Positions 1-12,530 of a stretch of 64,000 bases of DNA are shown piece by piece. The position numbers were made by a program, and so were the translations under genes. Every line of letters starts with the position of its first letter. The stretch's first letter is position 1. Source of the DNA: Sindora glabra (lineage: Eukaryota > Streptophyta > Magnoliopsida > Fabales > Fabaceae); assembly GCA_020226215.1 (NCBI GenBank), contig CM035234.1, forward strand, positions 71,317,135-71,381,134, written 5' to 3'. Under the pieces are notes generated by a model. It worked only from the letters and a program-made list of their open reading frames with translations. It ran no database searches and was not told the DNA's origin.

Positions 1-58
1 TGAGAAAAAAGAATTCATGATAGAGGAGAGTTAGGTTAACTAGTGAATAGTAAGTGAT

Positions 59-1736
59 GTTAGTGTTGGTGTGTGTCCTATGAGCTAATCATAAGATGAT
101 TATAATAACGCATAATATATTACATTTTATTTTTTAATAATACAATTATTATATTTTATTATATTTTATTTTTTTACATAATTTATAACTTAAATATAAT
201 AATTATCTTTAGAATAGTTTTGTTATTCCTAAAAGTCCATAGTCAAATATTATTGCAGAAAAGATAACAATAATACATGGAGACTGTCATGTATCATGAT
301 TGATGATTATGAATTATGAATATATGATATCAAGTCAATACATAGGTATATTATTAGTGAACAGATATATTGGATTGACCCACTGTGAGAATATTGCATG
401 GATAGACATGTGTCATAAGCTATTCTTATGTGACCACAATATACGTAGTTTTTTAACTTGAAGTCATTACAGTTCCCTACATGAGGGGTCACACACTTTA
501 ATGCTGTCTTGTGTCACCTTTAATCAAGATGACGTGTGGGGCATTGATTGGGTATATCACGAATCATATAGAGGGATGTGAGTAGTGTAAATAGGATTTT
601 ATTACTCCTGTATAAAGGAGAGGTATCCTTGGGCTCCTTGTTTAAGTGAGATTTAAAAATGAATGGCCACGCTTAATTAGATCAATATGTAATATTGATA
701 ATTTATTTTAGTTTACTTAGTGTCAAGAAATATAAATTAAACATTGACGAGGATGATAAACTCTATGAATATTGACGAGGATGACAGACTCTATGCCTTC
801 CGTTTAATTTGGATATTATTAGAAAAGGGACTATGATGCAAAACATTGATAATATATTATGTGGATATTGAATCATAGATATTCTTACTACTTAGGTGGC
901 ATGATGTATTACTAGATACCGCTTAGTATTTATAGTCCAATGATGGGTCATTGCTAACATAGTAGGAAACTATAAAGTTATATAAAAGGAGTAAGAATGA
1001 GACAATAATTAATTAAGTTTTAGTTAGACTAAAAACTTATTAATTGAGCTTGTTATTTTATATATATATATATATATATTATCAAAGTAATAATTATATA
1101 TATTATTCACGTAATATATATTTTATAGTATATTATATGATATTATCTGATATTAAAATAATATTAGATTATTATACAATTTGATATTAGATAAATATAT
1201 TATGAGATAATGTTATTATCTAATAATATTTAGTTATTAATATTAAAATAATATTAAATAACGAATGTATAAGCTCTATTTCTCCTCACTCTCACCATGT
1301 TAGAGATAAGGTATTAGTGGTTGAGTAGAATTAAGTTAGTTATGATTTTCCTAGTAGGATTAGGAAAGATGCATGCCTTTAGATTTATAAAAGAGGCATG
1401 AAGGCATCATTGTTCATGCATGAAAACAAGTAAATTCATAATCAATAAAATCACACAAAACACCCTACAAAACTGCACTAAACATTTCCTTCTTTGTGTG
1501 AAAGACGAATCTTAGCAGATTCATGGAAATTGAGAAATTATCATTCACACTGTATGGATATTGTAGAGGTACCATCACCTAATTGTTCTCGTGATTCGAA
1601 TCTACACTCCAAAAGATAATATTTAATTCTTAATTTATGTCCCTGCGTATTGATTTGTGAAAAGGTTTTATAAGACATAATTTGAAAAATTGTTCTTCTA
1701 TTGCACTACATGATGTATGTGAAACATAACAGTTAG
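59..1736 (+). mobile_element. Solo LTR, copia-like, with target-site duplication
   Basis: The LTR body is 64-1731 (1668 bp). It opens TGTTGGTGTGTGTCC and closes GAAACATAACA, so it has TG...CA ends. The 5-bp sequence GTTAG lies directly outside both ends (59-63 and 1732-1736), a perfect target-site duplication. A TATAAAAG box at 1386-1393 gives plus orientation. No internal retroelement DNA is attached, so it is a solo LTR left by LTR-LTR recombination. The reverse complement of its middle (about 405-1400) matches 54534-55539. The copia assignment comes from similarity in style to the other long LTR at 61189-62649 and is less certain than the boundaries. Confidence 0.85.
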
Positions 1737-1969
1737 TGTTTTATTTGTTAAATATGAAATGTATTATTTAGTTGCCAATACATGATTAATCATATTTGAT
1801 TACATTGTGCCATGATAAGCTTATGCAAAGAGAGTTTTAGTTAGAAAGGAGAATAAATATCTTAGTTATTGCCCTGGAACTCAATAGTATCCCATATATG
1901 TGACAAACATTGAGAATTAATAGGCTTTAAAGCCTACTTTGAGGGAGTTACAAAATATCCTTACAATGG

Positions 1970-3781
1970 AAGAGTATTCAATAGACATATAGCAGAGCTA
2001 AAGGTATAGCTTATGGCTAAGATAAGGGAAAAATTAAAAAGAGGCATTTTACAAGATGTGATGCCATGTTTTGATAAGAAGGTAAGACACAAATTGCCAC
2101 TCCAAGAGAGGAGAAGGAGATATGGATAGTGGCTTCTATGCTAAAGCTTGGTGATTATTGCTTTATTAACTCTAATTGCTTCACCCAATTAGGATAGGTA
2201 AATTCTTATCATCCTAATACTTATTGCTAAGTACTTGTAGTTTTATATTAATAATGATTAACTAGTTTATTTGTCATTGCAGTGTAAATATGGATGTGAA
2301 CTTATCATTACAGGATCCTTTATTAAGTAGGTAGTGATAGGTATGATATTCCTAAGCCATGTGTTCCACACCTTTGCACTACTAGAGGAGCAGTGTAAGG
2401 TCATGGTAGATGTTAGTAAGAATGGTACAATTGATGTGCCATTGTTAATTGATGATGTAACCATAGTAGCTCACATAGTTAGCGTTTACCTAACTTGGTC
2501 AAAGGCCTTGATTTCATTCTTTACAAAGGAAAGTTTTTGAATCACTTCAAGTTTTTTATTTGTAGTAAAATAAAATATTGCTTAGCATGTCTAATTCTCA
2601 TTTTTTTTGTAATACATTTTAGGCATACTTGTAGAAAGAGATTAGCAAAAGGTCACCAAAGGAGGACAAGAATAAGGATGGTAAGTTTAAAGAATGAAAG
2701 AATTTAGTAGCTTTTCCTCAATAAAAAAATTGAATTTAGTAAAGCTTGGGGGGAGCTTCAATTTGTTGAGTAGGAGATGTTAAATGATGCTTTCATTAGG
2801 TTGCATATGAGATTTAATGTCATAGGATATAAATATAACGTTCCATTATTTAAGGATCTCATTTTCTATCTTCTAAGCATGGAGTGGATAGATGTTATCA
2901 TTGTGAAAACTTGGATTAAGTGCATTCATCTTCACCTTTCAAGTCTTTCCTAGTTTTCTGTGTATATTAGACATTATAAATTTTATTATTCATGCATTCT
3001 AAAAAAGATAGGTACTTATGCTATGTTGTTAAGAATAGAAAATTGACTTCCTACTTTAATTTTCTAGGCCCACATTTCACTTAGGACATGGGGAACACAT
3101 TAGAGTTTTGATGCAAGCCCATAGACACAATTATATAGTGAATAAAAAATGATATTGCTACATGGTACCATACTATAAAAGGTATATAGGTGCAAAGATA
3201 ATTAATTCATTTTTTATTGTATTTTCTTTTTAATTGTCTTACTTTAATATTAATATAGTTATAAGTGCCTCTGAATGTTGACTATCATTTATCCAAGGTA
3301 CAAGAAGATTTATTAGCTTGACCTGCTTGGGCATGAACTATGCTTGGGTTGGAAGGTATTACTTGGTAAGGCTATGAATGTACATTACATGTTGGGCAAT
3401 ACCAACAAGATGGGCGGCATCTAATGGGTACAAGTAAAGGTAATGGTCTTATGTATTTTAGGTACTTAATATAATGATTGATCATCATTAGATAAAAGTC
3501 AAGTATGACTACTTCATGATGAAATATATGGCAGATATGATTATGCATATGAAAAAGAATAAAAAACCTAATAAGTTAAATTCTTTTGAATTTCATTTGG
3601 ATAAACACTTAGGGAAAATATATAATTCTATCGTATTGAGTTTTGTATATAAACATGCAATTCTTTTGAGCAAACATAATCCCTTATAGTAGAAAAGATA
3701 TAAGAGCCTTGCAGAAGGAATAGGCTTCATACATCTTGAAAGAGAGAATAACATTGGCACAAGAAGGATTGCTAAATACAT
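1970..3781 (+). pseudogene. CACTA-encoded large protein remnant, possibly Ulp1-protease-like at its end
   Basis: Fragments in several frames read like the large second protein of plant CACTA elements. Around 1990-2120 there is AELKV..LMAKIREKLKRG, then QDVMPCFDKK and a basic RRRRYG stretch. At 2334-2540 there is an open stretch including GTIDVPLLIDDVTIVAHIVS and then a WSKALI motif, which resembles the conserved segment before the protease in these proteins. At about 3510-3560 KYDYFMMKYMADMI resembles the C-terminal part of a C48 (Ulp1/SUMO protease-like) domain, but the catalytic cysteine expected just before the aromatic pair is not there. Stops and frame changes lie throughout, so this is not a working gene. 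The CACTA origin is moderately supported and the Ulp1 call is tentative. Confidence 0.4.
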
Positions 3782-4049
3782 AACTTATTAAGTTTAATTA
3801 AAAATGAAAATATATGTATGCTTATACTTGTAAGACATAGTGAAATTACTTATAAGAGTATATATGTTTTGTATGAATTAATAATATTATATATAAGTGT
3901 CGTTATATGATTTAATGTTGTTTATAAGGTGATGCTCTTTTGCATTAACAAGTATAAAAATCATTATTTTTGCAAAAGGTTTTATTACTTATGTAACAAG
4001 TTTTGTTTTTATAGGTCTTTAGCTTTTGAGCAATAATAGTAGTATTTTT

Positions 4050-7000
4050 TTTAAAAGCACTACTATAGATTTTCCATTTAATGTTAGTATATCAATGTCG
4101 ATTAAATTAAAAATCAATGCATATAATGGTTTGATGATATTTTTATAAATAAGTAGAACTTATCATATTGGTTTAAATAAAAAATTAACATCTAAAGAAA
4201 TACAAGGACACTTTAGAAGTTTGTTCATTAAAAAATTTCATTTTTTGTGAGAGTTTATTGGTTCATAAAATTATGGATATCTAAAGTTATATAAGTAATG
4301 CCATTTTTGAAGATACCACGATATTTTAGATATTGGTTCATTAAAAAATCATTATCTTTTCTTTCATTAGACTTTAGACATTAGTTCTCAAAATAACCAA
4401 TATCTAAAATCATGCAAGCTAAGTCATTTTTTAAAATATGATGACATTTTGGATATTGGTTCTTTACAAAATCATTGTCTTTTCTTCTTGTGGGACTTTA
4501 GATATTGATTTTTAGAATAATCGATATCTATAGTTATGTGAATAAGGAAAATTTTGCATTATAAATTAAAGTAAATCTTTTTTTTCTTACTATCATTCTC
4601 ATTTTTTTTCTTATTTGTTTCCAAACTCTTAAGCTTAATCTTCATCATTACCTAGCTTTCTTTACAAAGCATTAGATATCATTTTGCATTCCATCATACA
4701 TTAATATGCTATCGATACTCTTTTATCTAACATTAAGCATGAAGTAAATACTGAAAATAAGAGCTACTTTTCTTACTTCTATTTCTCATAACTGCATCTC
4801 TTTCATTTCTTCAATTTTTGGAAATGTTTTTTTTAATAAGATTCTTGTTTGTGTTTCCTTTGTAAAACTTTTATGGTTATTTTTGAGTTTTATATGCTTA
4901 ATAAAATATTGTGATGACGACCAAATCCAGCTAAACAATGATGAGAGATGTTTATTGTACATATTTTTAAGAGATTTTTATTTGCATTTTCTTTGTATAA
5001 CTTTTGAGATTGTATTTGAATTTTAAATATCTATTATATGTTTGACAAAATGTTGCAAGGAAACCTGAAACTAGTTAACAAAGATGAGGGATGGAGGAAA
5101 AAAGTCTATGAAAACGATCATTTCTCATGATTATGAGAGGGGTAAAAGCTCTTAGGGATTTATAAATGGATAAATTTCAAAAAGTTACATAAAATTGATA
5201 TAAAATTTTCCTTAAAATGATAATTGAGTGCAAAGTTATGACATTTCAAAGTTTCTAACTCAATATATATATATTTTTGGTAAAATGCTAGGTTTATTCA
5301 ACTTTTACTATAAATATTCTAGCAGGATATGAAAAAGAAATGTTAAAAAAATTATTATATAAATCTTTCACATTAGTTTTTAGTAAAAGATTGATATGAA
5401 ATGTAAAAGATTAAAATATTTTTTTCTAAAAAATAGATCGATATCTTATAATGATTATGTTAGTTATACATGGATATTATTACCTATATTTCACATTAGT
5501 TTGAAACTAACATTGAATATGTCGAATATATAACATCATTTGTATAGACATCAGGTAGAAACTAACATTACATCCCTAAAATAACTGACATCAAAGGGAT
5601 AATATGTAGTACTTAAGAAACCATATCAGTTGTTTATTAAAAATCAATGTGGATATCGTAGGATGTTAGGTTTATAAATATAACCAACATGGAAAATTAA
5701 AATTATGTTTAATTAAAATCAAGCAATAAAAATCAATAATTTAGTTTAAAAAGTAGAAAAACAATGCTAGTTGTTTATTAATAATCAACATTTTATATTT
5801 GATCATTAAATATTTTAAAAATAATATTAGATGTTAGTTTTAGTATATAACCATTGTCAAAGACTTAAATGATGTTGTTTTATTTTCTCAAAACTTGCAA
5901 AAATGAAAGTAGGAGTTTAAATATGAGGAAAGCCTATGCTGATGCTAAATTGTAAATACAAAGTAAAAGCATTTTCCTCACAAAATTTATAGTGCAATAT
6001 GCAATGATTCAACAAAAGATGACCATAGCTTAAGTTTAATAAACTATTTGTCCCTATCTTACTACATCATCTACTCAACATTAAGATTTATTTGAATACC
6101 TTATTTTTCCTTTAAACCTAATAAAGAATGCCAATTTGTTGTGTATTATGCTGGTTTGTTTGGATCCTATATTTTTTATTTTATTTTTTAAATTTTTGGG
6201 TGGTGTGAGTATTGATATATTGCTTATGAGTAGATAGATTGTACAAACATGAATCCGTTCTATCTCATTTTATCAAGGTTATTTGAGGTTAAAAGGAACT
6301 CTGTTTAGAAGAAAAGTTTCCATATTTTGTCTATTAATAGATCAAGTTATAAGGACTTATGCCATAAATAACCTTAGTAAATAATTTAGATGAGATTTAT
6401 GTTTGGATTTAAAGAAAAGGCAATGGACTTCTCGCTTACAAGAAAAATCAATAAGTATTCCTATACAAAGGATTAGAATGACAGGAGCGCTGTATAAAAC
6501 AACACATGATACCACCAAAGTTTAATAACATAATTTAGGTAATAAATTTCGCTTCAATAAAAGTATATTATATTAATGTTACACATATAACATTAATTAT
6601 AATATGTTTGTGCCCATTTTTTGCCACAATGGGTTTCGTAAAGATTTCTATCAATAACCACATTATAGGAAGACAATGGAACTTTCTTCTATGCATTTAG
6701 AGGTATTATTTATGATTCTTGCAACTTGTACATACTATACATCTTTAACTATTTTAATCCAATTTAATATATGAAATTGTCATCATTGGATGTTTATTAT
6801 ATTTGAAATATCATTTTTAACCATAGTGATATTAAGATAGGGCTTGAATGTGCTACTATCTTATTACTTATATAATAATATGACTGTTTGATTTTGTAAT
6901 TAAGTTAGGATATTGCTTGTCGGTAGTAGGGTTTAGAAGAATTTTGCTAGATAAAAGAATAGTAAATCATGTTAGTTATTCTAGAAACTCATTATCCTAT

Positions 7001-7348
7001 ATAGACATTACATGTCAGTTATTTAATAGAAACCAAGGTATTATGTGAAATTTAAGATTGAAAGAAAGTTAATTTTCAATGGTAGTTTATGGACTAATGT
7101 TTGATATAAACAATCATGTCAATTTATTAAATAAAAAATTGAAAATTTATTCCAATGATTCAACAATGTACAAAAACCAAATGTGCTGGTTTTTAATATG
7201 ACCATTGATGTTGTTATCTTTATTTAATGTCAATCTAAGAATTAATGTTAATATATCAGACATACAATAAACCTCATATATATGTCGATGAATAACTAGC
7301 ATGAAATTGGTTAAATAATTGATGTTATATAATAATTCTATAATAGAT
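4050..7348. repeat. Subterminal repeat-rich non-coding region of the CACTA remnant
   Basis: No coding region is supported here. Many short degenerate copies of 'gatattggtt...', 'ttagatattg' and 'taacattgat' occur on both strands, for example at 4310-4520, 5500-5660 and 7000-7340. The same style of repeat fills 41000-41400 and 43220-45130 in the second CACTA element. In this family such repeats are binding sites for the element's accessory protein. That role is inferred here. Confidence 0.4.
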
Positions 7349-7967
7349 GAAACCCCCCAACATAATATTAAGTGGCATTACACTATAAAAATTGTCTAAC
7401 AGAATTTAAGTGAGAATCAAACAAACAAATTCTTATCATAGATCAATGTTCCTTAAATTCTAAGAAAGATAGACTAAGATAGACAATTTGGTGAATACTT
7501 TCAAATTAACTAGTTTTATACCATATATAGGGCAAAAATTGTTGAAATATCTTGTTTTATTTGTTGTACAATACATAATTTATTTTTCTTTAATTATGTA
7601 AAAAGGACTGTAAGAGTTGTGATTACATGTAAGAAATTATTAAACTTTTATTTGTTTCATCGGAAAGTATTTTTTTTAAATATAATTATAAAATATTAAA
7701 ATGAAGGAAAAGTATTTTATTTATTTAGTGTTAAATATGAAGAATTTGGAAAAAATAATTTTTCTTATTTTAAAATGAAATTTGCTTTCTTCTATTTTTA
7801 AATTTTTAGGTATCATTTTTTTGGTTTTCAATGTAAATGGCATATCACCTTTTATTAATATATATACAAATAATATTATCTTATGAAAAATACTTTCTAA
7901 TGAAACAAAGAGTCTAAATTGAAAACAAAATTACCAATAATGATCATAAATTTGTTCTTTTTTTTTA

Positions 7968-7970
<3 letters not shown>

Positions 7971-8026
<56 letters not shown>
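7971..8026. repeat. (TA)n microsatellite, about 28 units
   Basis: An uninterrupted run of TA dinucleotides, perfectly self-complementary, so it can form a cruciform or hairpin. Confidence 0.95.
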
Positions 8027-8028
<2 letters not shown>

Positions 8029-9948
8029 CCTCATTTAAAAGACATTTTCACCTAAATTTTGTAAACTAATGATTAATAATTTAATATAAACTATTTTTCT
8101 AATGCATGTACCTAATTTTGTATTGGAGTCCGCCCGAATGCCTTCTTATTCTAATCAATTCTATTGGAAAGTCATATATTCGGAGTGCGAACTTCTTTTT
8201 CAACATAAAGATTTTCTCGGTGGTAATGATACCCAAGAAAGTTGTTTCCCGCATACAAAGGATTGCATTTAAAAATAATAACATCATTCCGTTTGTTAGT
8301 TGCAAAGGGAAGGGGACTAGCAAGTGCTACGGCCCCCGGAAATTTTGATACTTTTATTTTTATATATAGTAATATTAGATTGATTTTCCAAAAATTTAAA
8401 AATTATCTATATTTTAAAAATAATTTGACACTTGATTTCATCTCCCCAAAAAAAGAATTCTAGCTTTGTTACTGTCGATTTATTTCATCAGAAAGTATTT
8501 TATATAAAAAAATATCATATACATAAATAATGATAAAGGAGTGACATAAATTGTATCACTTATGATTAAAAGAATAATATCTAGAATGATAATGTTAGAA
8601 AAAAAAATTTTAAAGTAGAGGAAGTTATTTTCCCAAACTCTATATATATTATTGAACAAATGATTTTTTTAATTTAAATATTTTATCACTATATTTTATA
8701 AAAATTACTATTTCAGAAATGCAAATGTATGTTGGCCATTTAGCAAAAACAACATCAATTTTTAGCCTGTATCTAAATGAGGATCATTATATATTAATTT
8801 TGATGTCAATTATATAATGGATGTAAAAAAATGTTACAATGTCTTCTCTTTTAATTTTTTAATTTTTTACATTTCAGATTGAATTTTTTATTTATTATGT
8901 TGGTTTTTTGTTAAAAAAATTGATATCTTTCTGTTTAGATTTTTTAACTTTCATATTGATTTTTAGTAAAGAATCCATGTAAAATATTTGCATAATTTTT
9001 TTTTAAAACGTCGTTTCCAAACAACCTCATTAAAATTTTCCTCCCTAACCTGTGAATCAAGTGAATATTTATGTAGTTATGACTAATATATATTTGAGCA
9101 AGGATAAGAATATGATTCATTTATGTAAACGTGAGAAAGTATGATTTATGGATGGATGAGATAGATAAAACTTCTGATGAAATGTGAGATGGTTGCATAA
9201 GAGGAAACCTATAAATACAGGATTAAAAAATATTATATTAATAGATAGTGCTTATGAGAGTACGGAAAGATTTGCATGGGTAGAAAGGTTAAAGAATGTA
9301 AGTGCGAGTATATATTGTAGATATGCATAAATATAATAAAGAAAAATACATTTACCTTTTCTTTAGTTTTAAAATTTTCACAAATTTCTCTTAAAACACA
9401 AAATAATATTACGCTTAAATGTAAATTTAAAATTTATTAATAAAATAATGAGAAAATATAATTATAAATTCAAATCAAATAATATATGATAATTTAAGAT
9501 ATTTTAAGTATTTTCTGATAAAAATATACTTTGGTTAAACTCATACAATTGAAATATGATAAGTAAAAATTTTAATTTTAATTTAATATAAATATAATAA
9601 AATTTTAATTGTTTGAGTTTAACTAATGCATTTTTTGAGAATAAAACACTTAAATTATTATATATTATTTAATTTCATTATATAATTTTTTTATCATTAT
9701 AATGAAAGATAGTTTAAATTTAGATTTAAATGTAATATTATTTTATATTTTAAAGAAGGTCTATCTAAATTTTGAAACTAGAAGCAAAATTCATGTAATT
9801 TCACTAAAATTAAACATAAGTTAATGTATTTTTCTCAAATACATGTGTATAAGCAACATAAGAATGGATGTAAATAATTATATATGAAAATATATAGATT
9901 TGAATGTAAATATGCATGTAATATGTAAGAAAGAATGAGTGTTTGTAA

Positions 9949-9973
9949 GTATGTATGTATGTATGTATGTATG
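9949..9973. repeat. (GTAT)n microsatellite
   Basis: About six tandem GTAT units. The reverse-strand ORF across it (9810-10016) is an artefact of the repeat and its AT-rich flanks. Confidence 0.9.
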
Positions 9974-10436
9974 GTTGGAAAAATATTCTTGCTCCAAAAA
10001 TAGAATCATTATGCAATTAAATTAATTAGAGTAGTTTAATAAACTACACCAATAATTTAAGAAAAAAAAACTCAACTCTAAAAAGAATTTACAAATGAGA
10101 AAAATCCACTACAATAAAAAAATTATAGGATAATTTATATAAAAAATATTAATGATAATCTTACAATTTCCTAAGTATTATTCTTACATCTCTCACAAAA
10201 ATTTTATAAAAATTCTTATATAATTCTCATAAATATTCACATCTTTTATCTCTCATTGTTCAAAATTTTCACTAATATAAATATTCTATAACTCAGAAAT
10301 ATTTGTTTAATAAAAAGTCTTAGTCCAACTTAAATTTAAAAAAATAATTTAAATAAAAAGATAGCTTATAATAAAAATAATCACTAATTAATAATCATTT
10401 AAATTTAAGTTAAACTTAATGAGACGTAAGTTTAAA

Positions 10437-10560
10437 CGTATGAATGTAAGGTGGTGTTATACGAATGATTATACGTACAACTATGCATGGTCACGTGTTT
10501 ATACGTGCCATATGTCAAGCCTCGGGTGCGCGAGAACCTCTTGGGTTATATACTGCGGCT
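10437..10560 (+). promoter_or_regulatory. ACGT-rich upstream region of the ERF gene
   Basis: An island of higher GC, about 350-470 bp before the ERF start codon, in otherwise AT-rich DNA. It has a cluster of ACGT cores: TACGAA, ATACGTACAA at about 10470, a G-box CACGTG at 10492-10497 and TACGTG at 10502-10507. Such elements bind bZIP and bHLH factors in plant promoters responsive to ABA, light and jasmonate. The link to the ERF gene is inferred from position. A 66-codon ORF (10419-10619) also crosses it but has no recognisable domain. Confidence 0.45.
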
Positions 10561-10820
10561 ACAATGCTTGTTCTTACGTTTTTAGCTATCAGAACGGAGC
10601 TAATTGTAAATTTCATTAAATTTATATATATTAAAAAATTTTAAAATACGTGTCATAATCATGATTGATGTACACCAAAATATCTTGCGGTATGTACAAC
10701 TGTTGAGGAATGCTTTTAAAAGAAGTCAAAATTGCAACTTCACAGTAAAATAAATCTACCTGTACCGTTCTGTTGAAAATCAAAATAATCTGGGAAGTTC
10801 CAACCATCCTAAGGCGGATC

Positions 10821-10829
10821 CTATATTTT
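10821..10829 (+). promoter_or_regulatory. Candidate TATA box of the ERF gene
   Basis: CTATATTTT lies about 80 bp before the ATG at 10905. The distance fits a short 5' UTR. The match to a plant TATA consensus is fair only, and no transcript evidence is available here. Confidence 0.4.
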
Positions 10830-10904
10830 GCGCCCCCTTCAAATGCTTCCTGTGGCTGAATGCATGCTCAATAACGGCAAAGATTCCTGATTCATATCCA
10901 AGAA

Positions 10905-12150
10905 ATGGCTGTTTCTCCTTCCTTAGAGTTTGATTTTGCCCCTTTTGACTACATTCAACAGCACCTACTTGACGATGACTCCGATACTCTGATGAATGAT
11001 TTGAACTCTAATATCAGCAATCCTCCGATGTTAATTCCAGATAACTTTTCCTTGCCGGAAAACTTCAGCGGCTTACAGCCAAGCATCACCAGCTCTGATG
11101 AAACCACGAACAACTCACACATTCCGGCGGAGGTGATGGCAACCACCAGACCCGAGGGGAACACACGTGAGCCACCACCAAAGTGGAAGCATTACAGAGG
11201 CGTGAGGCGGAGGCCATGGGGTCGGTTCGCTGCGGAGATCCGGGACCCGAAGAAGGACGGAGCTCGGGTTTGGCTTGGGACGTACGAGACTGGAGAGGAT
11301 GCTGCTTTCGCTTATGATAGAGCGGCTTTCCAGATGCGCGGCTCTAAAGCGAAGCTAAATTTTCCTCACCTCCTTGGTTCGGATGCGGCACGTGAGCCGG
11401 TGAGGGTGCGGCCTCCCAAACGGCAGTTGGCCGAGACCGGGAAGTCGGCGGAGCCGCTTCCTACGCCAGCATCAGAAGGTATAAAGAAGAAGAGGAGTCA
11501 TTCTGATCTCTTGAATAAATTAGCCAGCAGAGGAAGGCAAGTACAGATGTTTAGCATGGGCCATGGGGTAAGTGATGAATATCCATTGATTCTAAAATTA
11601 ATTTGGTTGGTTATTGGAGTCCACGATTGTAATATTGTAAACCACATCTCAAGGTTCTAATTTGTAATTGTAATTTTGCTGCGATTAGCAAAATTGTGAA
11701 AAAATATAAAAAATTTCAGCTATTGTAGCGCAAATTTATGGAAAATTTTGAATGTGATGCAGTACCACACCCTAATTGCAATTTTGCAGAGTTTTACATG
11801 GCAAAGATTGCACTTTTCTATATTTATTTTTAATTTTTCTAATTATAATAAAATTGAAACTGTGATGGTAGTTTAGAATCATGATTGTAGTTGTAGAAAC
11901 TTGGTGCTCTTAGAGCTCCCTTTGTTGTATTTATTGTAGTATTCTAGCACTTAAGTTATATGGTTGCTATTTTCGCTTAACACAATTACACTATCGATGC
12001 CTTCCGTAAACTACAGTATCAAATTTGATAGTTAATTTGATAGATAAATCTTGGATTTTTCCTCAGATATCAGCTTTATCAACAAATGGTGACGGTGGCC
12101 CTGAGTTCATTCAGGTGCAGCAATGGGAACACATTAAGAAAAGAAAATGA
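10905..12150 (+). CDS. AP2/ERF-domain transcription factor, ERF group IX-like, two exons
   Basis: This gene encodes a nuclear DNA-binding regulator of the ethylene response factor family, which binds GCC-box promoters in ethylene, jasmonate and stress responses. Exon 1 is 10905-11567 (221 codons). The donor is GTAAGT at 11568, the acceptor TTTTTCCTCAG ends at 12066, and exon 2 (12067-12150) adds 27 codons before TGA. The phase is 0 at the junction, giving 248 residues. The single AP2 domain spans residues 96-154. It has the HYRGVRRRPWGRFAAEIRD start with the ERF-type Ala14/Asp19 pair, WLG at 123-125 and the AYDRAAFQMRGSKAKLNFP end typical of group IX. The N-terminus is acidic (EFDFAPFDY, LLDDDSDTL), as in activators, and KKKR at 194-197 is a likely nuclear signal. 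Without splicing, translation would run to a stop at 11658 with a 30-residue hydrophobic tail. Many group IX genes lack introns, so the intron is notable. The family is certain and the subgroup likely. Confidence 0.93.
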
Positions 12151-12530
12151 AAAGTTAAATATATTTTTTTAATACTGCATTTTATTTTCTGTATACTTTT
12201 CTATCAATGATATATCCAAAAGACTATAACAGATTTTTTTTTTCCTTTCTAGAAAGACTATATCAGATGTCAATGGCAAATTACTTAAGTGAATGCAAAT
12301 AAGGATCTATGAAGGTGAGGCAAATCCTTCACTTTATGGAGTCTAAGCAGTAAGTTGGGAATGCGCTTTGGTCTTGATAAGTGGATCGGGGATCTTCATG
12401 CAATTAGTTTGTCTTCACTTCAGCCCAGAACTAAGGACTGGTGCAAAGAAACGCCATATGTACTTTGATTTGGTACTTTTAGATGTTTTTCTGTACTGCT
12501 TTACTAAGGAATTTCAATAAAACATCTTTT
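12151..12530 (+). other. Probable 3' UTR of the ERF gene with poly(A) signal
   Basis: This sequence follows the ERF stop codon and is less AT-rich than the intergenic DNA beyond. A pyrimidine tract ending CTTTCTAG at about 12243-12252 looks like a splice acceptor, so a small 3'-UTR intron is possible. AATAAA at 12516-12521 is the first good plant poly(A) signal. No second gene is seen. Confidence 0.5.

Larger units (their letters stand above)
1737..7348 (+). mobile_element. Degenerate CACTA (En/Spm) element, 3' part
   Basis: This stretch holds a broken plus-strand ORF region (about 1970-3781) followed by about 3.3 kb of non-coding DNA rich in short repeats of the ACATTRATW / AATATYAATGT type. 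It ends near 7348 in TTCTATAATAG. That end resembles the inverted terminus of the element at 40982-45136, which ends TTTATAATAGTA, and both are preceded by GATGTTA. The left end is not visible and probably lies before the window, because the solo LTR at 64-1731 is inserted in it. The family call rests on the ORF remnants and the shared terminus. The exact right boundary is uncertain by a few bases. Confidence 0.5.
7349..10436. other. AT-rich intergenic DNA, no gene seen
   Basis: Almost wholly AT-rich non-coding sequence. It includes a TA microsatellite at 7971-8026 and a GTAT microsatellite at 9949-9973. At 8100-8460 a stretch of more balanced base composition carries GGCCCCCGG (about 8331-8339) and ends near CTAGCTTTGTTACTG. 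It looks like a decayed dispersed repeat. Two overlapping short ORFs there (8106-8348 and 8242-8463) in different frames show no recognisable domain. Nothing else is supported. Confidence 0.6.

Noticed and set aside
8099..8463. Three overlapping short ORFs
   Set aside because: They are in different frames on both strands with no domain. The sequence looks like a decayed repeat.
10419..10619. 66-codon ORF upstream of the ERF gene
   Set aside because: Unusual residue use, no domain and a cluster of ACGT promoter motifs. Not supported as a gene.
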